From an uncultured Clostridia bacterium (lineage in GTDB: Bacteria > Bacillota > Clostridia > Peptostreptococcales > Anaerovoracaceae), in NCBI GenBank assembly GCA_934247125.1, contig CAKQIZ010000007.1:1-39161 (forward strand): 39,161 nt of DNA, read 5' to 3'. Numbering within the stretch: the first letter of the stretch is position 1; every line of letters starts with the position of its first letter. Positions 11,463 through 19,661 of the stretch are shown here, piece after piece. A program made the position numbers and the translations under genes. The notes under the pieces are model-generated. The model saw only the letters and a list, made by a program, of their open reading frames with translations, was not told where the DNA came from and did no database searches.

Positions 11463-13115
11463 ATGGATAATCATAAAGATGGTGTAACGGCTTTAAAAAA
11501 ACATAATGTTGGTATCATAAGCCTGACGGCTATAATGTACTGTGCATGTGCGGCAGGTGCTTTCGGCGTTGAAGAAATGGTGTCAGCCAGTGGTCCGGGA
11601 ATGACTATACTCATGCTTCTGGTGTTCCCTCTCATATGGTCAGTACCGTTTTGCCTTGCTGTTGCAGAACTTGGTGCTGCGATGCCTGAGGAAGGCGGCG
11701 CATATGTATGGGTAAAAAAATCGCTTGGTGAATTCTGGGGATTCATAAGCGCATTTCTGCTCGCGATTTCATTTTATGTGGCAAATGCAGTATATATAGT
11801 ACTTTCGATAGGATATCTTTCATATTTTGTTGAGCTTACTGTTTTCCAGGCTTTCTGTCTGAAAATAATACTGGTTGCGGTTTTTACGATCATAAATCTG
11901 TTTGGGATACAGGAAGTAGGAAAACTGAGCACATTCCTTACGATAGTAGTTATAGCTGCATTCACACTTGTTACTATAGTGGGATTTGCCAACTGGAACC
12001 AGAATCCTGTAGAGCCTTTTATGCCTCAGGATTCGGGCATAGTGGAAAGTATAGGAGGATGTGCTGCTATATGCATATGGATGTATTTCGGATATATAAG
12101 TCTTCCTAATATCGCCGGAGAAGTCGAAAATCCGCAGCTCATACCTAAGGCAGTCATAATATCTCTGCCTCTGGTCACTATAACGTACGTCCTTCCTACT
12201 ATAGCAGGACTGGCGTCAGTTGGACAATGGGAAAGCTGGACTACAGACGGCAGCAGCGGTGTAGGGTTTTCAACGGTGCTGACTGATTATATAGGGCCTT
12301 TTATGGGGCTGGTATTCTGTCTTGTTGCGATAGCTTCACAGCTTGCTATTTTTAACAGCCAGCTTGCGACAGGGTCGAGGGGCTTCTTTGTTCTCGCAGA
12401 TGATAACCTCTGTCCGAAATTCCTGCGAAAAGTTTCAAAGAAAAAAGGTGTGCCGTATGTAAGTGTGCTGCTTTATACGGCAGTGACTCTGGTACTTATG
12501 GAATTTGAATTTACGGCACTTGTGCTTCTGGAAGTAACGTTCGGACTTGTTACATATATACTGGTATGTATCGCGCTCGTAAAGATGAGAAAGCTGTATC
12601 CGGTGGAGAAACGTGCCGGAATGTTCGTGATACCCGGAGGGAAAGCAGGGCTTTACTATTGTGCACTGCTGCCCATAATAGTTTGCGCTGTAGTGCTGCT
12701 CATCAACGGCACAGATTATTTTACAGGTGGGATACTGATGATACCTGCAGCTGCAGTGTTTTACATAATATTCAAATGGATATACGGAGGGCTGTACAAG
12801 ACTGATCCGGATATGTATCCGGTAAACAGAAAAACAAGGCTTGCAAAAGGCGATACCGGCAGGCTTGGAGCGTTCTGTCTGATAGTCGGTATTTATTCGC
12901 TTATAAGTGTTCCGTTTCTTAACTGGTATGAAGGAGACTGGGGGCATGAATATTATCTTGAAACATACGGAAGCGGTATGCTGAGTGATTTTGAAGGCAT
13001 GCTGAACATACTTCTGTGGTACGGGGCAGCAATGGCAGCTTTAGGAATAGTGCTGCTGATATTATGGAGAAAGTTCGATCCTTCTGATAAAATCAAAGAG
13101 CTGTATGTGAAGTAA
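11463..13115 (+). CDS. APC-superfamily amino acid permease or antiporter
   Basis: An integral membrane transporter of 550 residues with about 12 to 14 hydrophobic segments. The opening, VGIISLTAIMYCACAAGAFG followed by GPGMTILMLLVFPLIWSVP, and the next helix, AELGAAMPEEGGAYVWVKKS, are typical of the amino acid/polyamine/organocation superfamily. I chose the ATG at 11463 because AGGAAGG repeats lie 8 to 12 bases upstream; an ATG at 11439 would place that site inside the gene. The substrate cannot be read from the sequence. Neighbours are the divergent split AraC regulator and a convergent TetR gene. Confidence 0.85.
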   Translation: MDNHKDGVTALKKHNVGIISLTAIMYCACAAGAFGVEEMVSASGPGMTILMLLVFPLIWSVPFCLAVAELGAAMPEEGGAYVWVKKSLGEFWGFISAFLLAISFYVANAVYIVLSIGYLSYFVELTVFQAFCLKIILVAVFTIINLFGIQEVGKLSTFLTIVVIAAFTLVTIVGFANWNQNPVEPFMPQDSGIVESIGGCAAICIWMYFGYISLPNIAGEVENPQLIPKAVIISLPLVTITYVLPTIAGLASVGQWESWTTDGSSGVGFSTVLTDYIGPFMGLVFCLVAIASQLAIFNSQLATGSRGFFVLADDNLCPKFLRKVSKKKGVPYVSVLLYTAVTLVLMEFEFTALVLLEVTFGLVTYILVCIALVKMRKLYPVEKRAGMFVIPGGKAGLYYCALLPIIVCAVVLLINGTDYFTGGILMIPAAAVFYIIFKWIYGGLYKTDPDMYPVNRKTRLAKGDTGRLGAFCLIVGIYSLISVPFLNWYEGDWGHEYYLETYGSGMLSDFEGMLNILLWYGAAMAALGIVLLILWRKFDPSDKIKELYVK

Positions 13116-13146
13116 AAAATCAGATCGCATATTCAAATTTTGATGT

Positions 13147-13734
13147 TTATTTTTCTGAAAGCCTGTCAATATAGACAGAAAGCATTTCTTTCGTTTTTTC
13201 TTTCAGGTCATAGCTTCCATCGTGAAGGGCCCAGTCAAAGATCACGCCGCGAGCTATCAGAAAAAGATCATCGGCAGTATCTTCGGGACTCTTGCTGACA
13301 GAGCAGAGTCCTTCTTTTTGTGCATCAATTATGGCATTTTTCAGGATCGTATGCATCGCGCGGTCTTCCGAAATGAACAGGGTATTTTCAGGGATATACA
13401 TTTTCTGTGTCAGCTGCACTCCGTTTTTCTCCGCCATTTCAGCATAGTCCCGGAAAAAAGCATGTATTTTTTCATCAAAAGGCAGACCGCTGATCTGCAC
13501 TGCGAGTTCGTTTTCATAACGGGCGTCTGCCGAGCGGTAAAGATCCATGAACAGATCCAGTTTTGATTTATAGTAATGATAAAAAGTTCCCACGGATATA
13601 CCGGCAGCTTTTGCTATCTGGCTGACATTGATACCGTCGAGACCGTGCTTCTGTATCAGCTTGATGCCTACTTTGTATATTTTGTTTTTGGTAGCCTGTG
13701 CCTGTTTGTCGCGGCTGGTCATTTGCTTTTTCAT
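13147..13734 (-). CDS. TetR/AcrR-family transcriptional regulator
   Basis: A 195-residue DNA-binding repressor. The N-terminal HTH is at about residues 35-56 (INVSQIAKAAGISVGTFYHY), followed by YKSKLDLF, which is classic for TetR. The rest is a helical ligand-binding domain with no recognisable ligand signature. I start at the ATG at 13734 because GAAAGGAAT precedes it at good spacing; the open frame extends 17 codons further upstream. It is divergent from the flavin oxidoreductase gene at 13862, and the shared 127-base gap holds a TetR-side promoter and a small palindrome. The likely target is that oxidoreductase, possibly also itself. Confidence 0.88.
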   Translation of the reverse strand: MKKQMTSRDKQAQATKNKIYKVGIKLIQKHGLDGINVSQIAKAAGISVGTFYHYYKSKLDLFMDLYRSADARYENELAVQISGLPFDEKIHAFFRDYAEMAEKNGVQLTQKMYIPENTLFISEDRAMHTILKNAIIDAQKEGLCSVSKSPEDTADDLFLIARGVIFDWALHDGSYDLKEKTKEMLSVYIDRLSEK

Positions 13735-13756
13735 AAAAGTATTCCTTTCTTCAGAT

Positions 13757-13785
13757 ATTTTAACTGAGATAAATTTATATTGCAA
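13757..13785 (-). promoter_or_regulatory. Candidate promoter of the tetR-type gene
   Basis: On the minus strand TTGCAA (13780-13785), a 17-base spacer and TAAAAT (13757-13762) precede the TetR start codon by about 22 bases. Confidence 0.5.
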
Positions 13786-13828
13786 TGAACAATTTTATAT
13801 GATAGAATCAATTCATCGAATAGGTTCA

Positions 13829-13838
13829 ATCAATTGAT
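13829..13838. promoter_or_regulatory. Candidate operator palindrome before the flavin oxidoreductase
   Basis: ATCAATTGAT is a perfect 10-base palindrome 23 bases before the oxidoreductase start codon, and a related TCAATTCATCGA lies just upstream at 13808-13819. Its place between a TetR gene and a divergent enzyme gene makes it a candidate operator. Binding is inferred only. Confidence 0.35.
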
Positions 13839-13861
13839 CTGGTGATACGAGGAGGTGTCGT

Positions 13862-15859
13862 ATGAGTTTTAAATATGAAAAGTTATATACGCCTGTGATG
13901 ATCGGCAAGTGCAGGATAAAAAACCGTTTTGCCATGGCGCCGATGGGACCTTTAGGCCTTGCGGATGCGGAAGGCGGTTTTAATCAGCGCGGTATAGATT
14001 ACTATACGGAACGTGCCAGGGGCGGAACAGGTCTTATAATAACAGGAGTGTCATTTGTTGATAATGAGATAGAAGAACACGGTATGCCTAACTGTCCATG
14101 TCCTACTTACAATCCTGTACAGTTTGTGAGAACAGGCAGGGAAATGACTGAGCGTATCCATGCATACGGTGCAAAGGTATTCCTTCAGATGTCAGGAGGT
14201 TTCGGAAGGGTGACTATCCCGACGAATCTGGGAGAATTCCCGCCGGTAGCGCCGTCACCGATACCGCACCGATGGCTTGACAAGACATGCAGAGAACTCA
14301 CGAAAGAGGAGATACGAACAATAGTAGAACAGTTTGGGAAAGGTGCATTCAATGCAAAGCGTGCAGGTTTTGACGGGGTACAGATACATGCAGTGCATGA
14401 AGGATATCTCATAGACCAGTTTGCCATATCACTTTTCAATTACAGAACAGACGAATATGGCGGAAGCCTCGAAAACAGACTGCGATTTGCACGTGAAATA
14501 GTACAGGAAATAAAAAGAACATGCGGTGAGGATTTTCCTGTTACACTGAGATACAGCCCGAAAAGCTTTATAAAAGATTTTCGTGAAGGCGCTCTGCCAG
14601 GCGAGGAATTCGTGGAAAAGGGCAGAGATATAGAAGAAGGGATAGAGGCGGCAAAGCTTCTTGTTGAATATGGATATGACGCTCTTGATACCGATGTAGG
14701 TTCTTATGACTCATGGTGGTGGAGTCATCCGCCTATGTACCAGAAAAAAGGGCTTTACAGACCTTTTGCCGAACTGATGAAAAAAACAGTCGATGTCCCT
14801 GTGATATGTGCAGGAAGAATGGATGATCCGGATATGGCTCTGGAAGCTCTTGAAAACGGTGAAACTGATATGATAAGTCTTGGCAGGCCGCTCCTGGCAG
14901 ATCCTGATTATGTGAACAAGCTCAGAAGCGGCAGGGTATCTGAGATCAGGCCGTGCATTTCATGTCATGAAGGATGTATGGGACGTATCCAGGAATATTC
15001 TATGCTGAACTGTGCTGTCAACCCGCAGGCATGCAGAGAACGTGCAAATGCACTGAATCCTGTCAGGATACCTAAAAAAGTCATGATAATAGGCGGCGGC
15101 GTTGCAGGATGTGAAGCTGCAAGAGTGCTGGCGCTTCGCGGTCATATGCCGTCACTCTACGAAAAGGGAAGCAGGCTGGGCGGAAATCTGCTGCCTGGAG
15201 GTGCACCGGATTTCAAAGAAGATGATATCGCTCTGGCAGACTGGTTCACTACGATGCTGGAAAAACTCAGAGTTCCTGTATATCTCAATACTGAGGCAAG
15301 TGCAGATGATATCAGAAAATCGGGAGCAGATGCTGTGATACTGGCTACAGGTTCTGTTCCTAAAGTATTTTCGCTTGGAGCAGATGAACATGTATATACA
15401 GCAGCGCAGGTGCTTATGAAAGAAAAAGATGCCGGAGATACGGCAGTTGTAATAGGCGGAGGTCTTGTAGGCTGTGAGACTGCATTATGGCTGGCACAGC
15501 AGGGGAAAAATGTAAAGATCGTTGAAGCTCTGGACAGCATACTGGCAGTGAACGGACCGCTGTGCCATGCCAACAGTGAGATGCTTGAAAAGCTGATACC
15601 TTTTAACGGTATAGAGGTGATAACATCAGCAAAGGCTTCCGGATATGACGGCAGAGTGCTTACTGTGAGCACGGCAGAAGGAGAGAAGAAACTTGAATGT
15701 GATTCGGTGATATTATCAGTGGGATACAGCGAAAACAACAGCCTGTATCACGAGATCGAGTTTGATATCCCTGAGCTGTATGTTCTTGGAGATGCGAAAA
15801 AGGTATCGAACATAATGTATGGTATATGGGATGCATTTGAAGTGGCAAATCATATATGA
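13862..15859 (+). CDS. NADH:flavin oxidoreductase (old yellow enzyme fused to [4Fe-4S] and FAD/NAD domains; BaiCD/enoate-reductase type)
   Basis: A 665-residue ene-reductase-like enzyme. Residues 1-360 form the FMN-binding TIM barrel, with HAVHEGYLIDQF at 176-187 and YGGSLENRLRFA at 199-210. Four cysteines (365, 368, 372, 384) in CxxCxxxC-x11-C form the [4Fe-4S] site. From about 404 a pyridine-nucleotide disulfide-oxidoreductase fold begins with IIGGGVAGCEAA, and a second dinucleotide motif, VVIGGGLVGCETA, lies near 531. This architecture is shared by 2,4-dienoyl-CoA reductase, clostridial enoate reductase and BaiCD. These reduce activated C=C bonds at the expense of NAD(P)H; the substrate here is unknown. 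GAGGAGG precedes the ATG. It is divergent from a TetR gene, suggesting substrate induction. Confidence 0.88.
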   Translation: MSFKYEKLYTPVMIGKCRIKNRFAMAPMGPLGLADAEGGFNQRGIDYYTERARGGTGLIITGVSFVDNEIEEHGMPNCPCPTYNPVQFVRTGREMTERIHAYGAKVFLQMSGGFGRVTIPTNLGEFPPVAPSPIPHRWLDKTCRELTKEEIRTIVEQFGKGAFNAKRAGFDGVQIHAVHEGYLIDQFAISLFNYRTDEYGGSLENRLRFAREIVQEIKRTCGEDFPVTLRYSPKSFIKDFREGALPGEEFVEKGRDIEEGIEAAKLLVEYGYDALDTDVGSYDSWWWSHPPMYQKKGLYRPFAELMKKTVDVPVICAGRMDDPDMALEALENGETDMISLGRPLLADPDYVNKLRSGRVSEIRPCISCHEGCMGRIQEYSMLNCAVNPQACRERANALNPVRIPKKVMIIGGGVAGCEAARVLALRGHMPSLYEKGSRLGGNLLPGGAPDFKEDDIALADWFTTMLEKLRVPVYLNTEASADDIRKSGADAVILATGSVPKVFSLGADEHVYTAAQVLMKEKDAGDTAVVIGGGLVGCETALWLAQQGKNVKIVEALDSILAVNGPLCHANSEMLEKLIPFNGIEVITSAKASGYDGRVLTVSTAEGEKKLECDSVILSVGYSENNSLYHEIEFDIPELYVLGDAKKVSNIMYGIWDAFEVANHI

Positions 15860-15872
15860 TTTGTGATTTTAT

Positions 15873-15914
15873 AAAAAACAGGACAGTCCTCAGGGTCAGA
15901 GGCTGTCCTGTTTT
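15873..15914. terminator. Intrinsic terminator after the flavin oxidoreductase
   Basis: AAAACAGGACAG (15875-15886) pairs with CTGTCCTGTTTT (15903-15914), extended inside by CCTC/GAGG. A/T runs flank both sides, so it can serve this gene and the convergent lipoprotein gene. Confidence 0.85.
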
Positions 15915-15951
15915 GTTAAAACTTTACGCACGTTTATTCATGAATGAAATG

Positions 15952-16359
15952 CTATTTCGTATATTCATTACTGTATATCTCGGTGCCTGCCGCATCCTTA
16001 TATATGACTTTTACAGTCACGCCTGTTATGCCCGAACCTTCTTCAAGGTCTGAAGCTACACCTGTGAATGTCGATTCCATGCTGTTCATTGCGCTTTCCA
16101 TCTCAGGCTTCATAGCTGCGATAGTGTCTTCATCGAAAGTCTGATCGTATGTGTAAGTGAATGTTACCACATTTCCCTTGACGTCTACGTTCATTCCGTC
16201 GCTTGACAGTGAGTCGATAGTTTCCTGAGCCTCAGAGTCGCTGTTGATGTACTCCTCGAGAGTTTCAGGGCTGCTGCCGCATCCTGCGAATAACAGAGCC
16301 ATTGTCATGATCAGTGACAGGATGATTCCTGAAGTGATGATTTTTTTAGTTGCTTTCAT
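15952..16359 (-). CDS. Small lipoprotein, DUF4854-like
   Basis: The 135-residue product has a basic N-terminus, a hydrophobic stretch and a lipobox LFAGC with Cys27 as the lipidation site, so it should be anchored on the outer face of the membrane. The mature part is short and acidic, with a TLEEYINSDSEAQETIDSL segment and beta-rich VVTFTYTYDQTF; this pattern resembles DUF4854 proteins of Clostridia, whose function is unknown. AAAGGAGG precedes the ATG. It is downstream of, and codirectional with, the PlsC gene but separated by about 70 bases containing a hairpin (16400-16414). Confidence 0.75.
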   Translation of the reverse strand: MKATKKIITSGIILSLIMTMALLFAGCGSSPETLEEYINSDSEAQETIDSLSSDGMNVDVKGNVVTFTYTYDQTFDEDTIAAMKPEMESAMNSMESTFTGVASDLEEGSGITGVTVKVIYKDAAGTEIYSNEYTK

Positions 16360-16431
16360 TTTTGCCTCCTTTAATGAGATGATAAATTATTTTATATGAA
16401 CAGCTTTTCAGCTGTCATTGACCATCAGCCA

Positions 16432-17187
16432 TCAGATTTCAGCTGATTCCTGCAGCTTCTGCAGTTCTTTTACACCGTCGACTATGATCTTCTCGACGCG
16501 GTCGTTGAGCTCCTTTTCTTCCTCCCGGCTCATACCTTTCGTTTCTATAGGCTCATGAACGATTATGTCGATCCTTGCGCCTTTGAGATAGCCTTCTTCC
16601 TCGAACATCTTGTAGCTGCCGTTCAGCGAGATCGGCACGATAGGGACTCCCGGCTTCGTAGCCAGCTTGAGAGACCCTTTATGGAATCTGCCTGGTACAG
16701 GTCCCTTGCTCCTTGTTCCCTCAGGGAAGATCACGAGCGAAAATCCCTGCCTGATATATTCGATGCCTTCGCTTATCGCCTTGAGCGAAGCACGCGGATC
16801 ATCACGCTTTATAAAGACGCTGCGTATCTTTCTTATCCATTTGCCGTAAAACGGTATTTTGGCAAGATCCTCTTTTGCAACGAATGCGAACTGGAAATTC
16901 CTGAACGCTGCGCAGTATGCGAATATATCAGCATATCCCTGGTGGTTTCCGACGAGTACAACAGGTCCGTGCTCCGGAAGATTTTCGATGTTGTGCACAT
17001 TGACTGTGCTCCCGAACATTTCCATGACTTTAGGACCCCAGTATGAAGTCGATTTGAGTATATATTCTCTTTCTTTCTCAAAGTCGCCGGCTTCGCGCGC
17101 AGCATCGATCTCCCTTTTATTGGGCTTGAGATATTTGAGACAGTGCAGGAGCTTGTAGGCTCCCGGTATATTTGCAAAAATTTTCAT
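16432..17187 (-). CDS. plsC: 1-acyl-sn-glycerol-3-phosphate acyltransferase (PlsC family)
   Basis: Membrane-associated enzyme that transfers an acyl chain to lysophosphatidic acid in phospholipid synthesis. In 251 residues the family motifs are in order: the catalytic NHQGYAD at 81-87 (NHx4D) and the substrate-binding FPEGTRS at 154-160. I use the ATG at 17187 (MKIFANIPGAYK) because GGGGG precedes it by 5 bases; an in-frame ATG 14 codons upstream has no such site. It is divergent from the PAP2 phosphatase gene, another phosphatidate-related enzyme. Substrate specificity cannot be settled, since several lysophospholipid acyltransferases share these motifs. Confidence 0.9.
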   Translation of the reverse strand: MKIFANIPGAYKLLHCLKYLKPNKREIDAAREAGDFEKEREYILKSTSYWGPKVMEMFGSTVNVHNIENLPEHGPVVLVGNHQGYADIFAYCAAFRNFQFAFVAKEDLAKIPFYGKWIRKIRSVFIKRDDPRASLKAISEGIEYIRQGFSLVIFPEGTRSKGPVPGRFHKGSLKLATKPGVPIVPISLNGSYKMFEEEGYLKGARIDIIVHEPIETKGMSREEEKELNDRVEKIIVDGVKELQKLQESAEI

Positions 17188-17241
17188 TTGGACCCCCTGT
17201 ATATTATCTATTTGAGCCGTCGGGCACACATGTAACTATAA

Positions 17242-17266
17242 TACCATAACGAGCAGTATTATGGTA
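17242..17266. repeat. Inverted repeat in the divergent plsC / PAP2 promoter region
   Basis: TACCATAA (17242-17249) and TTATGGTA (17259-17266) are perfect 8-base arms with a 9-base centre. They overlap sequences that could be -10 boxes in both directions (TACAAT at 17265-17270 rightward). It could be an operator; nothing more can be said. Confidence 0.35.
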
Positions 17267-17337
17267 CAATGAACATGAAATCATACAAAAATCGGATAAC
17301 AAATTGATTTGATATAAAAAACAGGGAGATGTGAGAA

Positions 17338-18003
17338 ATGAACAGTGATACCGGTAAAAACGGATTTGTGATAAGAGCGTGCGTATTCACCGTGAGCATC
17401 GCGGTGTTTTTCATGATGCTATTTCTTGTGCAGTCGGGAAAAGCCGCGGCGTTCGACGATGCTGTCAGATTCTTTTTTTATGACATGAGGAGCGGCGCAT
17501 TGACGTCTGCAGCAAAAGTGATGACTTATCTGGGAAACTGGCAGTCTGTAACGGCGCTGTGCATCATACTGCTGATAATAAAGCCGACGAGGATCAGATA
17601 CGGGATCCCTGTTTCGGCAGGTGCGATCTCTGTAACGGTGATCAACAAGATAATAAAAAATCTGGTCCGGCGCGAAAGACCGGATCAGATCTATCATCTC
17701 ATAAAGCAGGGCGGATATTCGTTCCCGAGCGGTCATTCGATAACGAGCATGTTCGTGTTCGGTATACTGATATATCTCGTCAGAGCCAATGTGCAAAACC
17801 GCAAAGCGGCGAACGTCCTGACCGTGATCATCGCAGTGCCTATGGTCTGCATCGGTCTTAGCCGCATATACCTAGGGGTACACTATCCATCTGATGTGCT
17901 GGCGGGCTGGGCGCTGGGAGTCGCTGTCATGGTGGTCGTTATTGAGATCGCAGACAGACTCCGCAGCCATTCTCATAAATCGCCTTCGCAGGCGCGGTCG
18001 TGA
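17338..18003 (+). CDS. PAP2-family membrane phosphatase
   Basis: A 221-residue polytopic membrane protein with about six hydrophobic segments. The three phosphatase motifs are intact: K107-x6-R114-P115 (KNLVRRERP), PSGH at 130-133, and SR-x5-H-x3-D with Ser175, Arg176, His182 and Asp186. Members remove phosphate from phosphatidate, phosphatidylglycerophosphate or undecaprenyl diphosphate on the outer side of the membrane; the sequence does not say which. GGGAG precedes the ATG. It is divergent from plsC and ends 41 bases from a convergent shikimate-kinase-like gene. Confidence 0.9.
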   Translation: MNSDTGKNGFVIRACVFTVSIAVFFMMLFLVQSGKAAAFDDAVRFFFYDMRSGALTSAAKVMTYLGNWQSVTALCIILLIIKPTRIRYGIPVSAGAISVTVINKIIKNLVRRERPDQIYHLIKQGGYSFPSGHSITSMFVFGILIYLVRANVQNRKAANVLTVIIAVPMVCIGLSRIYLGVHYPSDVLAGWALGVAVMVVVIEIADRLRSHSHKSPSQARS

Positions 18004-18044
18004 TCGCATATCCGGCTGCAGTGCGTGATATGCTGCCGTATCGA

Positions 18045-18503
18045 TCATAGCCCGATCGAATCATAAAGCGCGCACTGTCTCGAGTAAAGATCTTCGAACG
18101 CTTTTTTCCGGGATCTCTCACTGCCGAAATGCATGAAAGCATGTGCGGGATCCTTTGTTTTTTTTGCATTTTCCCACAGTTCATCTACAGACATGTCTGC
18201 TCCTGCGATCACGAGCCGGTGTTTCAGTATGATATCTCTCGACATTTCATCGTTGAGCACGCCGTCTCCGCAGTATACGACAAGGTCTCCCTCGGGGAGC
18301 CCTGCCAGGATCTCGTATTCCTTGTTCCTGTACTCGTGCTCGCCCATCAGCATGCAGATACGCAGGATCGAGCGGCCGTCTGCCTTTTCTATCTCCTCAT
18401 CCAGCGATAAAAGCGCACAGCCTTCGCGCTCTGCAGTCTTTTCCGCGACCTCACGTATGGGAGCACCGAAATACCCGGTCACAAAAATATAATTTTTACT
18501 CAT
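18045..18503 (-). CDS. Shikimate-kinase-like protein with degenerate P-loop
   Basis: I do not know its function. The 152 residues follow the shikimate kinase pattern: an opening beta-strand and loop (YIFVTGYFGAPIREVAEK), an acidic strand end (LLSLDEEIEKADGRSI, near 31-46), then a GE-xxYR-x2-E box (MGEHEYRNKEYEIL, 53-66). The loop at 10-17 reads GYFGAPIR where kinases have GxxGxGKS/T, so the ATP-gripping lysine is gone. This suggests a non-kinase paralogue that kept the fold. I chose the ATG at 18503 because AAAGG lies 8 bases upstream; a GTG three codons earlier is too close to that site. Confidence is good that it is a gene, moderate for the family. Confidence 0.7.
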   Translation of the reverse strand: MSKNYIFVTGYFGAPIREVAEKTAEREGCALLSLDEEIEKADGRSILRICMLMGEHEYRNKEYEILAGLPEGDLVVYCGDGVLNDEMSRDIILKHRLVIAGADMSVDELWENAKKTKDPAHAFMHFGSERSRKKAFEDLYSRQCALYDSIGL

Positions 18504-18632
18504 CGTTATCACCTTTCAGATCAATGCCGCCGCAGGTCTCATGAGAGTATGCCGCCGGACGGCTGAAGCTTTGCATAAATACCTGATGTACTCCGCACAT
18601 TATACCATATGCGCGGCCTTTGAATAATAAAT

Positions 18633-18660
18633 TTGTAAAATCTGCAGTATTTGGTATAAT
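18633..18660 (+). promoter_or_regulatory. Candidate promoter of the nucleotidyltransferase gene
   Basis: TTGTAA (18633-18638), a 16-base spacer and TATAAT (18655-18660). It would start transcription near 18667, downstream of an in-frame ATG at 18620, and so supports the later start codon at 18710. Confidence 0.6.
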
Positions 18661-18709
18661 TGATAAAAACGAAACAGATCAAGATCACATAAAGAAAGAG
18701 AAGAAAGCT

Positions 18710-19639
18710 ATGAAAAATAACGAAAAACCAACGCTGATAATAATGGCGGCCGGCATGGGGTCGCGATACGGCGGGCTGAAACAGGTCGACAAAATAACGG
18801 ATTCAGGAGAGATCATCCTCGATTTTTCGCTCTATGACGCGATGATGGCGGGCTTTGAGCGTGCAGTGTTCGTGATAAAGGAGGAGCACAGGGAGCTTTT
18901 CAGAGAGGTGGTCGACGAGCGCGCCGGAAGGTACATGGAGATAGAGTACGCGTACCAGAAACTTGATGATGTACCGGACGGCGTGAAGATCCCGGAGGGC
19001 AGAGAAAAGCCGTGGGGCACGGGGCATGCAGTGCTTTCGTGCAGGGATCTTGTGGATGGGCCGTTCGCGGTCATAAATGCGGATGACTATTACGGTCCGA
19101 GCGGTTTCACGGCTATCTATGATTATCTGACTGAGCATAAGGATGGAGAAAAGTATTCATACTGCATGGTAGGATATCAGCTGGCGAACACTGTTACGGA
19201 GAACGGTCATGTGTCGAGGGGCGTCTGCGACATAGATGAAAACGGTTATCTCGAGAAAGTGACTGAGAGGACGAAGATCATGAAAAGGGATCAGGGGATC
19301 GCGTATACCGAGGACGACGGCGAGACATGGGTCAGCCTGCCGGAAGACACTGTGGTTTCAATGAATTTCTGGGGATTTTCGAAGAGCATGATGGATGAAC
19401 TCGGCAAAGGTTTCCCTGAGTTTTTTGAAAAGGTCGCGGCGGAAAATCCGCTCAAAGGTGAATATTATCTTCCTGCGGCTGCAGACAGACTCGTGCATGA
19501 TGGAAAGGCGCAGGTCAGGGTGCTGAATTCCGCTGACAGGTGGTACGGGGTCACCTACAAGGAGGACAGGGAAGACGTAAAAAATGCCCTCGAATCCATG
19601 AAAGACAAGGGCATGTATCCTGACAAGCTTTGGAAATAG
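18710..19639 (+). CDS. Sugar-phosphate nucleotidyltransferase-like protein
   Basis: The 310-residue product starts with the GT-A nucleotidyltransferase signature AAGMGSRYGGLKQ (13-25), followed by a GTGHAVLSC base-binding segment and VINADDYYG, where the acidic pair would bind the metal. These belong to the family that joins NTPs to sugar-1-phosphates. The second half (NFWGFSKSMMDELGKGFPEF, then GEYYLPAAADRLV) is typical of stand-alone members in Clostridia whose substrate is undefined. The start at 18710 is chosen from the position of the promoter at 18633-18660. It stands alone, convergent with the NTF2-like gene after 22 bases. Confidence 0.82.
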   Translation: MKNNEKPTLIIMAAGMGSRYGGLKQVDKITDSGEIILDFSLYDAMMAGFERAVFVIKEEHRELFREVVDERAGRYMEIEYAYQKLDDVPDGVKIPEGREKPWGTGHAVLSCRDLVDGPFAVINADDYYGPSGFTAIYDYLTEHKDGEKYSYCMVGYQLANTVTENGHVSRGVCDIDENGYLEKVTERTKIMKRDQGIAYTEDDGETWVSLPEDTVVSMNFWGFSKSMMDELGKGFPEFFEKVAAENPLKGEYYLPAAADRLVHDGKAQVRVLNSADRWYGVTYKEDREDVKNALESMKDKGMYPDKLWK

Positions 19640-19661
19640 GTGGTATAACTGTAATGCAATA

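Noticed and set aside
16397..16420. Intrinsic terminator after plsC (ACAGCTTTTCAGCTGT hairpin)
   Set aside because: The stem is perfect, but on the transcribed strand it is followed by TCATATAAAATAATTT rather than a T run, so termination is doubtful.
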